From contig CAMZHB010000103.1 of NCBI GenBank assembly GCA_947306605.1, positions 1 through 6,332 on the forward strand: a DNA stretch of 6,332 nucleotides, written 5' to 3'. Made by a program: the position numbers and the translations under genes. The first letter of the stretch is position 1; each line of letters starts with the position of its first letter. The notes beneath the pieces were generated by a model. The model saw only the letters and a program-made list of their open reading frames with translations. It was not told where the DNA came from and searched no databases. This DNA comes from an uncultured Prevotellaceae bacterium (lineage in GTDB: Bacteria > Bacteroidota > Bacteroidia > Bacteroidales > Bacteroidaceae). Below, piece by piece: positions 5,708 to 6,332 of this stretch.

Positions 5708-5745
5708 AAGCGCCCCGCTTGCTCTTTGTGGCAAGCGGGGCGCTT
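5708..5745. terminator. Bidirectional intrinsic terminator between purA and DUF4301 gene
   Basis: Arms AAGCGCCCCGCTTGC (5708-5722) and GCAAGCGGGGCGCTT (5731-5745) pair perfectly over 15 bp around an 8-base loop. On the + strand TTTCCTT follows the stem, and on the minus strand CGTTTTGTATTG follows it. It lies 23 bases after the purA stop and 21 bases after the stop of the convergent gene, so it probably serves both. Confidence 0.92.
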
Positions 5746-5766
5746 TCCTTCCGACCGACAGCCGGT

Positions 5767-6332
5767 CTATTTCTGATGCTCGGGACGGAGTAACTCGTAG
5801 TCGGTCTTCACCGGAGTGAACGTGGAAGAGTCGGCGTCAACAAACACCGTATTCCAGTCGCTCATGGCACCGTTCCACAGGCCGGGATGCTCAAGCGCTT
5901 TCAGTTCACGCCCGTCCTTCGATTTCTGAGAAATGAAGCCCGTCTGCTTATCCACATAACGGCGCAAGTCGAAGCGTTCGCCCTTGTAATTCTTCAGCCC
6001 GCACACCAAGTCCACGGGATTGAAGAAAGAACTTCCCAAGAAAATCTTGTCCATTTCCACATCATCGTGGTCTATCTGTGAACTCTCCAGAATCTGCAAC
6101 TGCAGGCTGCCGTCTTTGCTGTACACTTCGTAAGGACCTCCACCCGGTTCACCGTCGTTGCGTACCATGGCACAGACACGAATGGGACGATTGAACTTAT
6201 TGACAAGAAAAGCCTTCATTTCCTCATCCGTGGGAATCAAATCGGCTTCGGGCATATGGCAGTCAAAGATGGAAGTAAGGAAACCATACATCTCCTCCAG
6301 TTCCGCACGGCTGCATTTTCCCTTTTCCAAGC
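5767..6332 (-). CDS. DUF4301 family protein, C-terminal part
   Basis: The frame is open at the right edge and ends at TAG 5769-5767, giving 187 visible C-terminal residues. The leading TTG at 6330 is simply an internal codon. Blocks recognised as DUF4301, numbered within the visible part, are NKFNRPIRVCAMVRNDGEPG (44-63) with GGGPY (63-67), LESSQID (81-87), FNPVDLVCGLKNYKGERFDL (103-122), TGFISQKSKDGRELKALEHP (130-149) and GLWNGAMSDWNTVFV (150-164), ending LLRPEHQK. The family is widespread in Bacteroidetes and uncharacterised; the full protein is about 500 aa, so some 300 N-terminal residues lie outside. From memory, the N-terminal half of the family resembles sugar-nucleotidyltransferases, which cannot be checked here. 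No signal peptide or membrane segment is visible. It converges on purA and shares its terminator, so a functional link with purA is not implied. Confidence 0.88.
   Translation of the reverse strand, partial: LEKGKCSRAELEEMYGFLTSIFDCHMPEADLIPTDEEMKAFLVNKFNRPIRVCAMVRNDGEPGGGPYEVYSKDGSLQLQILESSQIDHDDVEMDKIFLGSSFFNPVDLVCGLKNYKGERFDLRRYVDKQTGFISQKSKDGRELKALEHPGLWNGAMSDWNTVFVDADSSTFTPVKTDYELLRPEHQK

Overview
The window looks like a chromosomal segment of a moderately high-G+C member of the Bacteroidales, most likely Prevotellaceae-like. The evidence is the Bacteroidetes-type -7 boxes (TAnnTTTG) at both promoters, AT-rich start regions with few Shine-Dalgarno sequences, a TonB-dependent outer-membrane receptor, a DUF4301 protein, and a Fur-family gene directly ahead of purA. 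No phage, transposase, CRISPR, tRNA or rRNA signal was seen.

Left half (1-3480, minus strand): this is a thiamine-acquisition operon. A promoter near 3470-3477 makes a transcript that starts almost exactly at a TPP riboswitch (3375-3463). The riboswitch is followed by a 746-aa TonB-dependent receptor (1121-3361), a 198-aa PnuC-family inner-membrane transporter (512-1108) and, 9 bases after that, a YhhN/TMEM86-family membrane protein cut off by the window edge (1-502). The riboswitch argues that receptor and permease carry thiamine across the outer and inner membranes, so the PnuC homologue is better read as PnuT than as a nicotinamide riboside/NMN carrier. The YhhN-like gene sits where many Bacteroidetes thiamine operons carry a thiamine pyrophosphokinase.

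Middle (3362-3870): a 509-base divergent intergenic region. It holds the riboswitch and promoter on one side. The rest is dense in short repeats and palindromes, including a 38-base near-perfect palindrome, three AATGAACAAT copies, three AATTCTCAA copies and an 18-base inverted repeat, ending in a promoter very close to the fur-like gene.

Right half (3871-5684, plus strand): a Fur-family regulator and purA (adenylosuccinate synthetase) are separated by 5 bases and almost certainly cotranscribed. The Fur-like protein keeps the structural zinc cysteines but appears to lack most of the histidine/acidic ligands of the regulatory metal site. purA is intact at 422 aa. A perfect 15-bp stem (5708-5745) forms a bidirectional terminator between purA and the convergent DUF4301 gene (5767-6332, minus strand), which runs off the right edge.

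The points most worth following are the riboswitch-based reassignment of the PnuC gene, the YhhN-like protein in a thiamine operon, the apparently metal-blind Fur homologue with a candidate operator upstream, and the palindrome-rich intergenic block.
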